A stretch of DNA of 32,980 bases from Rhodospirillaceae bacterium (GCA_013349735.1 DUZC01000001.1:1-32980); one strand, 5' to 3'; counted from the first letter of the stretch, positions 8,295-17,002 are shown. The notes: generated from the letters alone by a model not told the origin. Numbers and translations are program-made.

Positions 8295-8501
8295 TCATCC
8301 TTTCTCAGCAACACCATCGTGAGAACGGCCACGACGTCCCGGTATGATGTCCTGCAATTCCTTTAATTCCTGCTCGCGCCCTTTAAGGCCCCGCCAGGTC
8401 AGCAGGGCCAGCGCGACCATGACCACAGCGGTAATGGCATAGGCCGACCAGACATAGCCGGCATAGCCACCCATCGAAAAATAAGAAGCCAATGAGTCCA
8501 T
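8295..8501 (-). CDS. ccmD: Small membrane protein CcmD
   Basis: This 68-residue protein with one membrane helix (about 16-34) is followed by a charged cytoplasmic tail (LKGREQELKEL). It starts MDSLASYFSMGGYAGYVW, typical of CcmD, which links holo-CcmE release to the CcmABC complex. The ATG at 8501 is chosen over the longer frame to 8561 because it matches the family length and its upstream GAGGGGAAA can act as the ribosome-binding site. It lies between ccmC and ccmE in the standard order. The tail after residue 50 is somewhat longer and more basic than usual. Confidence 0.92.
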   Translation of the reverse strand: MDSLASYFSMGGYAGYVWSAYAITAVVMVALALLTWRGLKGREQELKELQDIIPGRRGRSHDGVAEKG

Positions 8502-8517
8502 TTTCCCCTCGCCGGGC

Positions 8518-9273
8518 TTATCCGAGCGCTTCGCCAGAGGGGTCCGCCCCTGGCATGCCATGAATCTGTGTCAGCCGAATTGCCCTGATCTTGGCTGCCA
8601 AAACTTCCAATCGAACCCGCAATAAAAGCACGGTGACGAAGAACATGGTGAAGCCGACCCCCATCAACAACAGGGGTAGTAACATCGAGGGGTCGATTTT
8701 TGGCATTCCCAAGCGGGTCACGCTGGCCGGTTGATGTAAGGTATTCCACCAATCAACCGAAAATTTGATGACCGGAACATTGACGAACCCAGCCAAAGCC
8801 AGGATTGCCGCTGCCTTCATGCCTCGCCCCGGATCATCAAAGGCATTCAGCAGAGCCATATGTCCGAGATAAAGAAAAAACAAAATCAGCATGCTGGTCA
8901 GGCGCGCATCCCACGCCCACCAGGTCCCCCACATCGGCTTTCCCCACAGAGACCCGGTCACCAAGCAAAGAAAAGTAAAGCTGGCGCCGATGGGTGAAGC
9001 TGATTTGGCGATCAGATCAGCCAGAGGATGTTTCCAGATCAGTCCGACAGCCGAAGCGCCGGCCATGCAGGAATAGGCCGCCATGGCCACCCAGGCCGCC
9101 GGCACATGGACATACATGATACGGACGGTTTCCCCTTGCTGATAGTCAGCCGGCGAGACCAAAAGACCAAAATAGAGCCCAGCGCCGATCAATAAAAGTG
9201 TGACGGCCGCTGTCCACGGTTGAATAACCGAAGCTAGGCGCAAAAAACGTGCAGGATTGGCAAAGCGATGCAT
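8518..9273 (-). CDS. ccmC: Heme handling/export protein CcmC
   Basis: A 251-residue protein with six membrane segments and the WWD motif (GTWWAWDARLTS, about 116-127). The two conserved periplasmic histidines that bind heme in this family are H56 (YVHVPAAW) and H180 (TLHQPASV). CcmC loads heme onto CcmE together with CcmA, B and D. The gene starts at an ATG (9273) 61 bp after ccmB, the largest gap in the operon, with no good Shine-Dalgarno sequence. A palindrome lies in that gap. The C-terminal 25 residues are polar and not conserved in length. Confidence 0.95.
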   Translation of the reverse strand: MHRFANPARFLRLASVIQPWTAAVTLLLIGAGLYFGLLVSPADYQQGETVRIMYVHVPAAWVAMAAYSCMAGASAVGLIWKHPLADLIAKSASPIGASFTFLCLVTGSLWGKPMWGTWWAWDARLTSMLILFFLYLGHMALLNAFDDPGRGMKAAAILALAGFVNVPVIKFSVDWWNTLHQPASVTRLGMPKIDPSMLLPLLLMGVGFTMFFVTVLLLRVRLEVLAAKIRAIRLTQIHGMPGADPSGEALG

Positions 9274-9314
9274 GGCGGAGGTTCTACAGCTTGTTTCAAA
9301 AAAATTCCAGATTT

Positions 9315-9329
9315 TCGCAAAAATTGCGA
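9315..9329 (-). repeat. Palindrome between ccmB and ccmC
   Basis: TCGCAA and TTGCGA arms are separated by three bases, directly after the ccmB stop. In the mRNA a U-run (seven U) follows nine bases beyond the stem, too far away for a standard intrinsic terminator. It could stabilise the 3' end of ccmA-B mRNA or cause partial termination. Confidence 0.4.
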
Positions 9330-9334
9330 TTGAA

Positions 9335-10000
9335 TCATTCCAAAGCCTGACGCAAAGCGGCGGCAGCAGCCCAGGGCGCCAGCGGCAAGGCCCCGAGCAA
9401 AAAGCCCCCCAACATCAACAGCAGGCCATCTGCCGGTAACCCCTGAACTGCGGCATCAATGGCGCCGACCCCCAAGATCAGGACAGGCACATAGAGCGGC
9501 AGAACCAGCAACGACAACAACACCCCGCCACGACGCGCCCCCAGCACCAAGGCTGCCCCCATAGCACCAATCAGGCTCAAAGTCGGCGTTCCCAGCAACA
9601 TCGTCAGCAACAAAGTCCCGAACCCATCGGCATGCATATGAAGAAGCACGGCCAACACCGGCGCCGCCACCATCAGCGGCAATCCCGTGGTCAACCAGTG
9701 CGCGACCACTTTACCGATGACCAACAGCTCCAGCGCGGTTGGCGTCAAGGCCAGAAGCTCCAGGCTGCCATCCTCGTAATCGGCAAGGAAAAGCCTGTCC
9801 AAAGACAGCATCGAAGCCAAAAGAGCCGTCACCCACAGCACACCGGCACTGGTCCGTTCCAACAAATTGGTCTCAGGACCGAGCCCAAAGGGAAACAGCA
9901 CCACGGTCAGCACAAAAAAGGTAACCACCATGACGCTGTCGCTGCCTTGACGTAGCGCAAGCCGAAGGTCACGGCGAATAATTTCGGACAGGCGGCTCAT
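9335..10000 (-). CDS. ccmB: Heme exporter/ABC permease CcmB
   Basis: A 221-residue polytopic membrane protein with six hydrophobic segments and a family-typical N-terminal amphipathic stretch (IIRRDLRLALRQGSD). The loop LDRLFLADYEDGSLELL (about 68-84) is the conserved CcmB signature. It forms the CcmA2-CcmB-CcmC complex that releases holo-CcmE using ATP. The start ATG (10000) overlaps the ccmA stop (ATGA), so the two are coupled. Length and order match the family, and nothing is unusual in the protein. Confidence 0.95.
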   Translation of the reverse strand: MSRLSEIIRRDLRLALRQGSDSVMVVTFFVLTVVLFPFGLGPETNLLERTSAGVLWVTALLASMLSLDRLFLADYEDGSLELLALTPTALELLVIGKVVAHWLTTGLPLMVAAPVLAVLLHMHADGFGTLLLTMLLGTPTLSLIGAMGAALVLGARRGGVLLSLLVLPLYVPVLILGVGAIDAAVQGLPADGLLLMLGGFLLGALPLAPWAAAAALRQALE

Positions 10001-10665
10001 GCCCAGAACTCCGGCGGCGTGGTCGGGGTAAACCGGTCAAGATGCAATTCCGTCGCGCCGGGAAGGGAAACATCGGCGTGGGTTGACAGGATCACCATAC
10101 CTCCATTCGCCCGATGTTCCGCGATAACCGCTTCAAGCGTCTTCACCGACGCTTTGTCCAAGGCGACGCTTGGCTCATCAAGCAACCATAAGCTGGCCGG
10201 CGCGGCCAACAAACGCGCCAGATTGAGGCGGCGCTTTTGTCCGGCGGAGAGCAATTTTCCGGGCACCTGACGCAGATGCCAAAGGCCGAACCGTTCAAGC
10301 GCGGCCTTGACGGCCGCGTCGCCCGCCAGGGGATCGTGGAGACGCCCCCAAAAGCGGAGATTTTCCATCACCGACAGAACCGGTTTAATCGCGTCATGAT
10401 GTCCAACATAGTGAATACGGGCCGCATGACCTTCGCGATCTTCGGCCAAAGCCTGATGATTCCAGGTCAGACGGCCAGCCGCCGGTTTTAGCAAACCGGC
10501 CAGAACGCGCAGCAGGCTGGATTTGCCGCTGCCGTTGGGGCCAAGCAGAAACATTGCCTCGCCCGAAGCCAGGGAAAGGTCAAGCCGCGTAAAAACCACA
10601 CGCTCGCCACGAACGCAAACGAGGCCTTCGGCGGTAAAAGTTGAAAATGCTTGTTCACTTGTCAT
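9997..10665 (-). CDS. ccmA: Heme exporter ATP-binding protein CcmA
   Basis: This is the first gene of the ccm operon and encodes a 222-residue ABC ATPase. Walker A is GPNGSGKSS (42-50), the ABC signature LSAGQ (139-143), Walker B LWLLDE (159-164), and the switch histidine lies in STHAD. It powers release of heme-loaded CcmE. I chose ATG 10665 because it gives the normal CcmA length; the frame remains open to 10797, but the extra 44 residues cover the promoter region and show no similarity to the family. There is no Shine-Dalgarno sequence, and a promoter-like element ends only about nine bases upstream, so the mRNA may be leaderless. The stop overlaps ccmB. Confidence 0.95.
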   Translation of the reverse strand: MTSEQAFSTFTAEGLVCVRGERVVFTRLDLSLASGEAMFLLGPNGSGKSSLLRVLAGLLKPAAGRLTWNHQALAEDREGHAARIHYVGHHDAIKPVLSVMENLRFWGRLHDPLAGDAAVKAALERFGLWHLRQVPGKLLSAGQKRRLNLARLLAAPASLWLLDEPSVALDKASVKTLEAVIAEHRANGGMVILSTHADVSLPGATELHLDRFTPTTPPEFWA

Positions 10666-10673
10666 GGGGCGGC

Positions 10674-10701
10674 ACCATATCAAAACGAACGATGGCGCCA
10701 A
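10674..10701 (-). promoter_or_regulatory. Putative ccmA operon promoter (possible leaderless transcript)
   Basis: On the minus strand, TTGGCG (10701-10696) and TATGGT (10679-10674) are 16 bp apart. Transcription starting six to eight bases beyond the -10 would begin at or next to the ccmA ATG. Assigned by eye only. Confidence 0.4.
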
Positions 10702-10742
10702 GAGGAATCGCCAGTTATCTTTTGTGCCGCCAATTTCACTTT

Positions 10743-10758
10743 CGGTGCTACGGCACCG
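10743..10758. repeat. Inverted repeat upstream of acnB
   Basis: CGGTGC and GCACCG arms with a TACG loop lie 38 bp before the acnB ATG, in the 130-bp divergent region with ccmA. It could be an operator for either gene or a 5' UTR hairpin of acnB. The sequence alone does not decide. Confidence 0.35.
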
Positions 10759-10795
10759 GCTTGCGCCATGACTTAAAGAAGAAAGGTGCTTATCC

Positions 10796-13381
10796 ATGCT
10801 TGAAGCTTATCGCCAACATGTGGCGGAACGGAACGCTCTTGGGATCCCTCCTTTGCCGCTGTCATCAAAGCAAACCGAGGATCTGGTCAGCCTGCTCAAA
10901 GCGCCACCCAAAGGCGAAGAGGCATTTTTGGTCGATTTGCTGACCCACCGCGTACCGGCCGGTGTCGATGATGCAGCCAAAATTAAAGCAGCCTTTTTAG
11001 ACGCTGTCGCCCAAGGCCGGGAAAGCTCGCCACTGGTCTCCAAGATTAAAGCCACGGAACTCCTTGGCACCATGCTGGGTGGATTCAATATCAAACCGCT
11101 GATCGAGCTCCTTTCCAGCCCGGAATGCGCCAAAACCGCCGCCGAAGCGCTGAAAAAGACGCTGCTGATGTTTGACTATTTTCATGATGTCAAGGAACTC
11201 GCCGAAAAGGGTAATGCCGAAGCAAAGGGCGTTTTGCAAAGCTGGGCCGATGCGGAATGGTTCACGTCGCGCCCGGAAGTGCCGAAGTCCCTGACCGTCA
11301 CTATTTTCAAGGTCACCGGTGAAACCAATACCGACGATTTGTCCCCTGCCCCGGATGCCTGGAGCCGTCCGGACATTCCCTTGCATGCCCTGGCCATGCT
11401 GAAGAATCCGCGTCCTGGCATCGAACCGGAAGAGCCGGGCCAGCGTGGTCCGATGAAACAATTGGCTGCTCTGGCCGCCAAGGGGCATCTGGTGGCCTAT
11501 GTTGGCGATGTGGTGGGAACCGGATCCTCCCGCAAGTCGGCCACCAATTCGGTGCTCTGGTGGACCGGCGAGGATATTCCCTTTGTTCCCAACAAGCGCT
11601 TTGGCGGTGTCTGTCTTGGCGCCAAGATCGCGCCGATTTTTTATAACACCATGGAAGATGCCGGCGCTCTGCCCATCGAATTGGATGTCGCTCAGATGGA
11701 TATGGGGGATGTCGTCGAACTTCGTCCCTATGAGGGCAAGGCGTTAAAAAACGGCAAGGTCATTGCCGAGTTCACCGTCAAATCCGACGTCATTTTTGAT
11801 GAAGTCAGGGCCGGCGGCCGCATTCCTTTGATCATCGGCCGCGGGCTGACGAGCAAAGCACGCGAGGCTTTGGGACTGAAGCCGTCCAGCTTGTTCCGCC
11901 TGCCCCAGGCGGTCGCCGACAGCGGCAAAGGTTTCAGCCTGGCACAGAAGATGGTGGGCCGCGCCTGCGGACTGCCGGAAGGCAAGGGCGTAAGGCCTGG
12001 CACCTATTGCGAGCCCAGAATGACCACTGTCGGCTCGCAGGACACCACCGGCCCAATGACCCGGGACGAGTTGAAGGATCTGGCCTGTCTGGGGTTCTCG
12101 GCAGATCTGGTTATGCAGTCCTTCTGTCATACCGCGGCCTATCCGAAGCTGGTGGATGTGCAAACCCATCGTGAACTCCCAACCTTCATCTCAACCCGGG
12201 GTGGCGTCAGCCTGCGCCCGGGCGACGGGGTTATTCATTCCTGGCTGAACCGCCTGTTGTTACCTGACACCGTTGGCACCGGCGGGGACTCGCATACCCG
12301 CTTTCCCATCGGCATTTCCTTTCCGGCGGGATCCGGACTGGTGGCCTTTGCGGCGGCCACCGGCGTGATGCCCCTGGATATGCCGGAAAGCGTTCTGGTC
12401 CGTTTCAAAGGGAAAATGCAGCCGGGCGTCACTTTGCGGGATCTCGTCAATGCCATCCCGCTTTATGCCATCCGCCAGGGCCTGCTGACCGTTGAGAAAA
12501 AAGGTAAGAAGAATATTTTCTCGGGTCGCATTCTTGAAATTGAGGGCTTACCCGATCTAAAGGTGGAACAGGCTTTCGAACTGTCCGATGCCTCGGCCGA
12601 ACGTTCGGCGGCGGCCTGCACGGTAAGGCTCAATAAAGAACCGATTATCGAATATATGCGTTCGAACATCACCTTGATGAAGTGGATGATCGCAAACGGC
12701 TATCTTGACCGTCGCACCCTTGAACGCCGCATCGCTGCCATGAATGAGTGGATTGCCAACCCGCAATTGCTCAGCGCCGACAAAGATGCCGAATATGCCG
12801 CCGTGATCGACATTGATCTGGCTGATATCAAGGAACCGGTGGTGGCCTGTCCCAACGATCCGGATGACGTCAAGCTTTTGTCCGAAGTTGCCGGCGACAA
12901 AATCGATGAAGTCTTTATCGGTTCTTGCATGACCAATATCGGACATTTCCGTGCTGCGGGAAAAATTCTCGACGGCAAGTCGGATATTCCCACCCGCCTA
13001 TGGATTGCGCCCCCCACGAAAATGGACGCGATGATCCTAAATGAAGAAGGCTATTACAGCGTTCTCGGCAAATCCGGGGCCCGCATGGAAATGCCGGGCT
13101 GTTCACTGTGCATGGGCAATCAGGCCCAGGTCCGCAAGGGATCGACCGCCATGTCGACCTCAACCCGTAATTTCCCGAACCGGCTCGGCATCGATACCCG
13201 GGTCTATCTCGGTTCGGCGGAATTGTCGGCGGTCTGCGCCCTGCTTGGACGGATCCCGACCGTGGCCGAATATCTGGCACAGGTTGAGACGCTTAATAAA
13301 AAGGCCGCGGATGTATATCGCTATATGAACTTCGACCAAATCGCAGAATTCCGCGACATGGCCGAAAGCGTCAAGGTCTGA
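10796..13381 (+). CDS. acnB: Bifunctional aconitate hydratase 2 / 2-methylisocitrate dehydratase AcnB
   Basis: AcnB isomerises citrate and isocitrate through cis-aconitate in the TCA cycle; the family also hydrates 2-methyl-cis-aconitate. The 861-residue length and the N-terminal HEAT-like domain (starting LEAYRQHVAERNALGIPPLPL) are diagnostic of AcnB rather than AcnA. The swivel domain follows (FKVTGETNTDDLSPAPDAW, GDVVGTGSSRKSATNS), then the catalytic domains. The [4Fe-4S] ligands are C711 (GSCMTN), C769 and C772 (GCSLCMGN), matching the E. coli enzyme closely. The ATG has an AGAAAGG ribosome-binding site. The gene stands alone, ends with a hairpin, and faces a convergent LysR gene. Confidence 0.97.
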   Translation: MLEAYRQHVAERNALGIPPLPLSSKQTEDLVSLLKAPPKGEEAFLVDLLTHRVPAGVDDAAKIKAAFLDAVAQGRESSPLVSKIKATELLGTMLGGFNIKPLIELLSSPECAKTAAEALKKTLLMFDYFHDVKELAEKGNAEAKGVLQSWADAEWFTSRPEVPKSLTVTIFKVTGETNTDDLSPAPDAWSRPDIPLHALAMLKNPRPGIEPEEPGQRGPMKQLAALAAKGHLVAYVGDVVGTGSSRKSATNSVLWWTGEDIPFVPNKRFGGVCLGAKIAPIFYNTMEDAGALPIELDVAQMDMGDVVELRPYEGKALKNGKVIAEFTVKSDVIFDEVRAGGRIPLIIGRGLTSKAREALGLKPSSLFRLPQAVADSGKGFSLAQKMVGRACGLPEGKGVRPGTYCEPRMTTVGSQDTTGPMTRDELKDLACLGFSADLVMQSFCHTAAYPKLVDVQTHRELPTFISTRGGVSLRPGDGVIHSWLNRLLLPDTVGTGGDSHTRFPIGISFPAGSGLVAFAAATGVMPLDMPESVLVRFKGKMQPGVTLRDLVNAIPLYAIRQGLLTVEKKGKKNIFSGRILEIEGLPDLKVEQAFELSDASAERSAAACTVRLNKEPIIEYMRSNITLMKWMIANGYLDRRTLERRIAAMNEWIANPQLLSADKDAEYAAVIDIDLADIKEPVVACPNDPDDVKLLSEVAGDKIDEVFIGSCMTNIGHFRAAGKILDGKSDIPTRLWIAPPTKMDAMILNEEGYYSVLGKSGARMEMPGCSLCMGNQAQVRKGSTAMSTSTRNFPNRLGIDTRVYLGSAELSAVCALLGRIPTVAEYLAQVETLNKKAADVYRYMNFDQIAEFRDMAESVKV

Positions 13382-13403
13382 ACAGGAAAATCGGGTATGA
13401 CCA

Positions 13404-13437
13404 ATCCCCTGCGGTGCCCCTCAGCCCCGCAGGGGAT
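13404..13437. terminator. Hairpin between convergent acnB and LysR gene
   Basis: A perfect 11-bp inverted repeat (ATCCCCTGCGG and CCGCAGGGGAT, loop of 12 bases) fills the gap between the two stop codons and reaches the LysR stop codon. Neither strand has a following T-run, so it is a candidate bidirectional terminator or 3'-end stabiliser rather than a classic intrinsic terminator. Confidence 0.5.
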
Positions 13438-14294
13438 CAGTCTTCAATCTCAAGGGATGCCACGTGACGGAAGCCTCTTACAGCGGCATTCAAGGCATCG
13501 CTGTGATCCTCGGCCGTGGCATAGACCACATGGGCGGGGCGCCGGAACTCCGGGGCATCTTCGACCATATGCAGGCTTCCTGCCTGCAGATAAGGGCGAA
13601 CCACCCGCATCGGGAAATAACCAAAGCCACCCTGGGTTGTGATATGCCGCAGTCCTAAAATACCAAGGCCGACAGCCACCGGCGGCGTTGACAAATCGGG
13701 AAAGGCTTGGCTGTGGGCAGCCCGGAAATCAGGCCCCCAATCGACAAAAACATAGCTGTCATCCCAATCCGCGATCGTCCGCGGCTTGGCCGATACCAGA
13801 ACAAGCCGTTCTTCTAAAATTTTTTCGGTCACCAGCCCTGGGCGGCTTTGCGGCGAGTACATGACGCAGATATCAATCAGCCCTTCGCCCAATAGCCGCA
13901 TCAGACCGTCCGAGGAACCGACTTCGACCTTCAGCGCGACATCAGGCATTTCAGCCCGCATCCAAGGCATCCATGGCAAAAGCATACGGTCCCATAAGGA
14001 AAATTGTCCGCCCACCGTCAGCAAAGAACGCAGGCCGGGTGGAAGCGCCAATTCCTGGCGAGCCTGCTCCCAAACCCGCACCATATTGCTGGCATAACGG
14101 CGAAACTGCGCCCCGGCTGCGGTCATTTCGGTTCCCGCCTTATTCCGAATGAACAAGGGGCGCCCAAGTTCATCTTCTAGCGCCTTGATCCGCATGGAAA
14201 CGGTCGATTGGGTGACATTCAGACGTTCCGCGGCCCGATTGAAATTCCCGGTCTCGGTAATTTCCAAAAATGTCCGTGCGAGATCGATATTCAT
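13437..14294 (-). CDS. LysR-family transcriptional regulator (HdfR-like)
   Basis: A 285-residue LysR regulator. The N-terminal winged helix-turn-helix covers about residues 1-60 (FNRAAERLNVTQSTVSMRIKALEDELGRPLF), followed by a linker helix and a periplasmic-binding-protein-like effector domain. The N-terminal helix-turn-helix and the VWEQARQEL linker resemble the HdfR group. The ATG at 14294 is chosen because it begins the conserved NIDLARTFLEI helix; the upstream in-frame start adds six unconserved residues. It lies divergent to a small hydrolase gene, with two palindromes between them, suggesting autoregulation and control of that hydrolase. The effector is unknown. Its convergence with acnB need not be functional. 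Confidence 0.88.
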   Translation of the reverse strand: MNIDLARTFLEITETGNFNRAAERLNVTQSTVSMRIKALEDELGRPLFIRNKAGTEMTAAGAQFRRYASNMVRVWEQARQELALPPGLRSLLTVGGQFSLWDRMLLPWMPWMRAEMPDVALKVEVGSSDGLMRLLGEGLIDICVMYSPQSRPGLVTEKILEERLVLVSAKPRTIADWDDSYVFVDWGPDFRAAHSQAFPDLSTPPVAVGLGILGLRHITTQGGFGYFPMRVVRPYLQAGSLHMVEDAPEFRRPAHVVYATAEDHSDALNAAVRGFRHVASLEIED

Positions 14295-14366
14295 GGGGGG
14301 CAACCAGACCATTAGGCGTCAGAGCAGCCTGAACGCGGGGGCACCTTCTAACGCAGCCCCTGCTTA

Positions 14367-14385
14367 ACATCAACAAAATTGATGT
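14367..14385. promoter_or_regulatory. Candidate LysR box (T-N11-A palindrome)
   Basis: ACATCAA and TTGATGT flank a five-base spacer, giving the T-N11-A pattern (T14370, A14382) typical of LysR-type binding sites. It lies about 73 bp upstream of the LysR ATG in the 235-bp divergent region. Confidence 0.5.
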
Positions 14386-14390
14386 ATGAT

Positions 14391-14407
14391 TTGCAACACA
14401 GTTGCAA
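14391..14407. promoter_or_regulatory. Second palindrome next to the LysR box
   Basis: TTGCAAC and GTTGCAA are separated by ACA, a perfect seven-base inverted repeat starting six bases after the first palindrome. It could be the activation half of a LysR operator or the site of another regulator. Confidence 0.45.
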
Positions 14408-14529
14408 ATAAATCACATAAATATCAGAGGCGAAGCGGACTATTCTTGATTTGAGCCCGGCAATCAGGCATTGACTTTTTAATATTGGGCAATGATGCCT
14501 GTACCCCACGGTAAAGGTCTGGGCCGAAG

Positions 14530-15081
14530 ATGTGGCAGACAACGATGCTGATTCTTCCGGGATTAGGGGATTCGGGGTTGTCTCATTGGCAGACGCTTTG
14601 GCAATTGTCGACACCCGGCGCAAAACGGGTTGAACAGGATGACTTTGCCAATCCGGTTTTGCCCGATTGGATTAATCGGCTGCAGGACGCCGTCCTGGCG
14701 GCACCATCGCCCGTCCTGTTGATCGCCCATAGCCTTTCCTGCGTCCTCGTGGCCCATTGGGCCCGCAGCGGCGCCACGGGGCGCATCGCGGCGGCAATGC
14801 TGGTCGCCCCGACCGACGTTGAAGCCAAATCCTCGGCGCCGCCCGAATGCTGGGACTTTGCGCCGATGCCATTGGATCCGCTGCCCTTTCCAACATTAGT
14901 GGTCGCCAGTCGCGACGACAGTTATGTCAGCCTGGAACGCGCCACCTTTTTCGCGTCCTCCTGGCGCGCCCAGCTGGCCGATATCGGTCGGGCAGGCCAT
15001 ATCAATGGAAAATCGGGCTTGGGCGGCTGGCCCGAAGGCCGCCGCCTGCTGAGCGATTTGGTCGCCCGATCCCTTCGCTAA
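14530..15081 (+). CDS. RBBP9/YdeN-family alpha/beta hydrolase
   Basis: A 183-residue small serine hydrolase of the RBBP9/YdeN family (DUF1234). The N-terminal strand and loop ILPGLGDSGLSHWQTLW is characteristic. The nucleophile elbow is AHSLS (S68), the acid is D129 or D130 in ASRDDSYVS, and the histidine is H157 in AGHINGKSGLG. The natural substrate of bacterial members is unknown. The gene is divergent from the LysR regulator, a frequent regulator-target arrangement, and ends two bases from the end of convergent htpG. The ATG at 14530 follows GGGCCGAAG, a weak ribosome-binding site. Confidence 0.85.
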   Translation: MWQTTMLILPGLGDSGLSHWQTLWQLSTPGAKRVEQDDFANPVLPDWINRLQDAVLAAPSPVLLIAHSLSCVLVAHWARSGATGRIAAAMLVAPTDVEAKSSAPPECWDFAPMPLDPLPFPTLVVASRDDSYVSLERATFFASSWRAQLADIGRAGHINGKSGLGGWPEGRRLLSDLVARSLR

Positions 15082-15083
15082 AT

Positions 15084-16946
15084 TTAAACAGCGCGCTCCA
15101 ACATCATTGACAGTCTCTGCGCAAAGGCCTGCGTGTCCGGCACGGCTTCCCCTTCGACAATCCGCGCCTGATCCAGCAGCAAATGCGCCGCGTCGGTCAA
15201 CCGTTCCACCGCCCCATCGCCTTTGGCATCATTGGCAAGGCGACGGATCAACGGATGGGCTGGATTAACCTCCAGTATGCGCGGCGGCCGCTTGGCCCCG
15301 CCCTGATGTTGCCGCAGTAGCCGCTCAAGATGCATGCTGACATCGCCGTCATCGGCTACCAGGCAAACCGGGCTTGAGGTCAGTCTGGCCGAACTGCGAA
15401 CATCCTTGACCTGCTCGCCCAACGCCAATTTGAACGACGCGATCAAAGCGTCCATCTCGTCATTGGCGGCCGGCTCAGCAGCCTTTTCTTGCTCGCCATC
15501 CTCGCTCTTGACGGCAGAAAGGTCAGCGGCCCCCTGAGCAACCGAGCGGAAGTTCTTTTCGCGAAAGGCATTGACTGCGGAAGGCCAGAACTCGTCAATC
15601 GGATCGGTCAGCAGCAACACTTCCACCCCTTTGGCGATATAGCCTTCGAGCAGGGGACTTTTACGAACCGTTTCGACCTCATCGCCCGTAATGTAATAGA
15701 TGGCCTCTTGCCCAGCTTTCATGCGGTCGAGATAGGCGGCAAGAGTAATCGGCTCGTCAGAATTGGTGGTACGGAACCGACAAATCTCCAGCACTTCGTC
15801 ACGGCGCTCGAAATCTTCATACAGGCCTTCCTTGAGAACGGCCCCGAAGCAATTCCAGAAGCTAGCAAAATCGCCGTCGCTATCTTCCGACTTTTTCTTC
15901 AGTTCACTAAGAACCCGTTTGACTAAGCCAGTTTTAATTTTTGCCAGCATCGGATTGTGCTGCAACATCTCGCGGCTCAGGTTCAAAGGCAAATCCTGGC
16001 TGTCCACCACCCCGCGCAAAAACCGCAGATAAGCGGGAAGAAGCTCGGCACAGTCATCGGTGATGAAAACTCTTTTGACGTAGAGTTTAAGATGTTGTTT
16101 GCGATCCGGATGAAAAATGTCGAAGGGCTTCTGGCTCGGCACGAATAGCAGCCCGGTATATTCGATCGCCCCTTCGGCTTTGTAATGCAAAGTCATCCAG
16201 GGATCATCAAAGGCATGGGCCACATGATGGTAAAATTCGGTATATTGCTCTTTGGTGATCTCGCTCTTAGAGCGTGTCCACAGGGCGGACGCGCTGTTAG
16301 CGGTCTCTTCCTTGTCATCGGCGACAAGAACAATCGGCAGAGCGATATGGTCGGAATAAGTCTTAATGATATGACGGAGGCGGTAACTTTCCAGGAATTC
16401 ATCCTCGCCCGCACGCAAATGCATCACGATGCGCGTCCCGCGATCCAGCCCCGCCTCTTCAGCAACGACAAACTCGCCCAGGCCTTCTGACGACCAGCGC
16501 CACCCCTGCTCTTCACCGGCACGGCGGGTAAACACATCGACCTTTTCCGCGACCATGAAGGCAGAATAGAAACCGACGCCAAATTGGCCGATCAAGCTCA
16601 CATCCTTTTTGGCATCCCCACTCAGTTGCTTGACGAACTGGGCCGTCCCGGAACGCGCGATCGTCCCCAGGGTTTCCACCAGGTCGGCCCGGTTCATACC
16701 GATGCCGTTATCGCGGATGGTCAGGGTTCTGGCGGCCTTGTCCGGCGTAATGATAATCCGAAAATCACCATCACCGGCGATCAGATCGGCCTGGGTCAAT
16801 GCCGCATAACGCAACCGATCGCAGGCGTCTGAAGCGTTGGAGATCAGCTCCCGCAAAAAGATCTCTTTGTTGCTGTAGAGCGAATGAACGACGATATCGA
16901 GAAGTTTGCTGACTTCCGCCTGAAAACTAAGCTTTTCTTCGGCCAT
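15084..16946 (-). CDS. htpG: Molecular chaperone HtpG (Hsp90)
   Basis: A 620-residue bacterial Hsp90, close to the E. coli length. The N-terminal GHKL ATPase is complete: NKEIFLRELISNASDACDRL (residues about 25-45), DNGIGM, and the lid segment GQFGVGFYSAFMVA. The middle domain contains the conserved FDIF and NLSREMLQ segments, and the C-terminal dimerisation domain ends MMLERAV. It assists folding of client proteins under stress. The gene is monocistronic. A sigma32-like promoter lies about 57 bp upstream, fitting heat induction. No strong Shine-Dalgarno sequence precedes the ATG. Confidence 0.97.
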   Translation of the reverse strand: MAEEKLSFQAEVSKLLDIVVHSLYSNKEIFLRELISNASDACDRLRYAALTQADLIAGDGDFRIIITPDKAARTLTIRDNGIGMNRADLVETLGTIARSGTAQFVKQLSGDAKKDVSLIGQFGVGFYSAFMVAEKVDVFTRRAGEEQGWRWSSEGLGEFVVAEEAGLDRGTRIVMHLRAGEDEFLESYRLRHIIKTYSDHIALPIVLVADDKEETANSASALWTRSKSEITKEQYTEFYHHVAHAFDDPWMTLHYKAEGAIEYTGLLFVPSQKPFDIFHPDRKQHLKLYVKRVFITDDCAELLPAYLRFLRGVVDSQDLPLNLSREMLQHNPMLAKIKTGLVKRVLSELKKKSEDSDGDFASFWNCFGAVLKEGLYEDFERRDEVLEICRFRTTNSDEPITLAAYLDRMKAGQEAIYYITGDEVETVRKSPLLEGYIAKGVEVLLLTDPIDEFWPSAVNAFREKNFRSVAQGAADLSAVKSEDGEQEKAAEPAANDEMDALIASFKLALGEQVKDVRSSARLTSSPVCLVADDGDVSMHLERLLRQHQGGAKRPPRILEVNPAHPLIRRLANDAKGDGAVERLTDAAHLLLDQARIVEGEAVPDTQAFAQRLSMMLERAV

Positions 16947-17002
16947 GAGAAGAGTAACCTTGGTTAAGTGGATCCTGCCCGTTCAGGGTAATCGACCGCA
17001 GG

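Noticed and set aside
10666..10797. N-terminal extension of CcmA (44 residues)
   Set aside because: The extension covers the promoter-like region and is unlike CcmA; the ATG at 10665 gives the family length.
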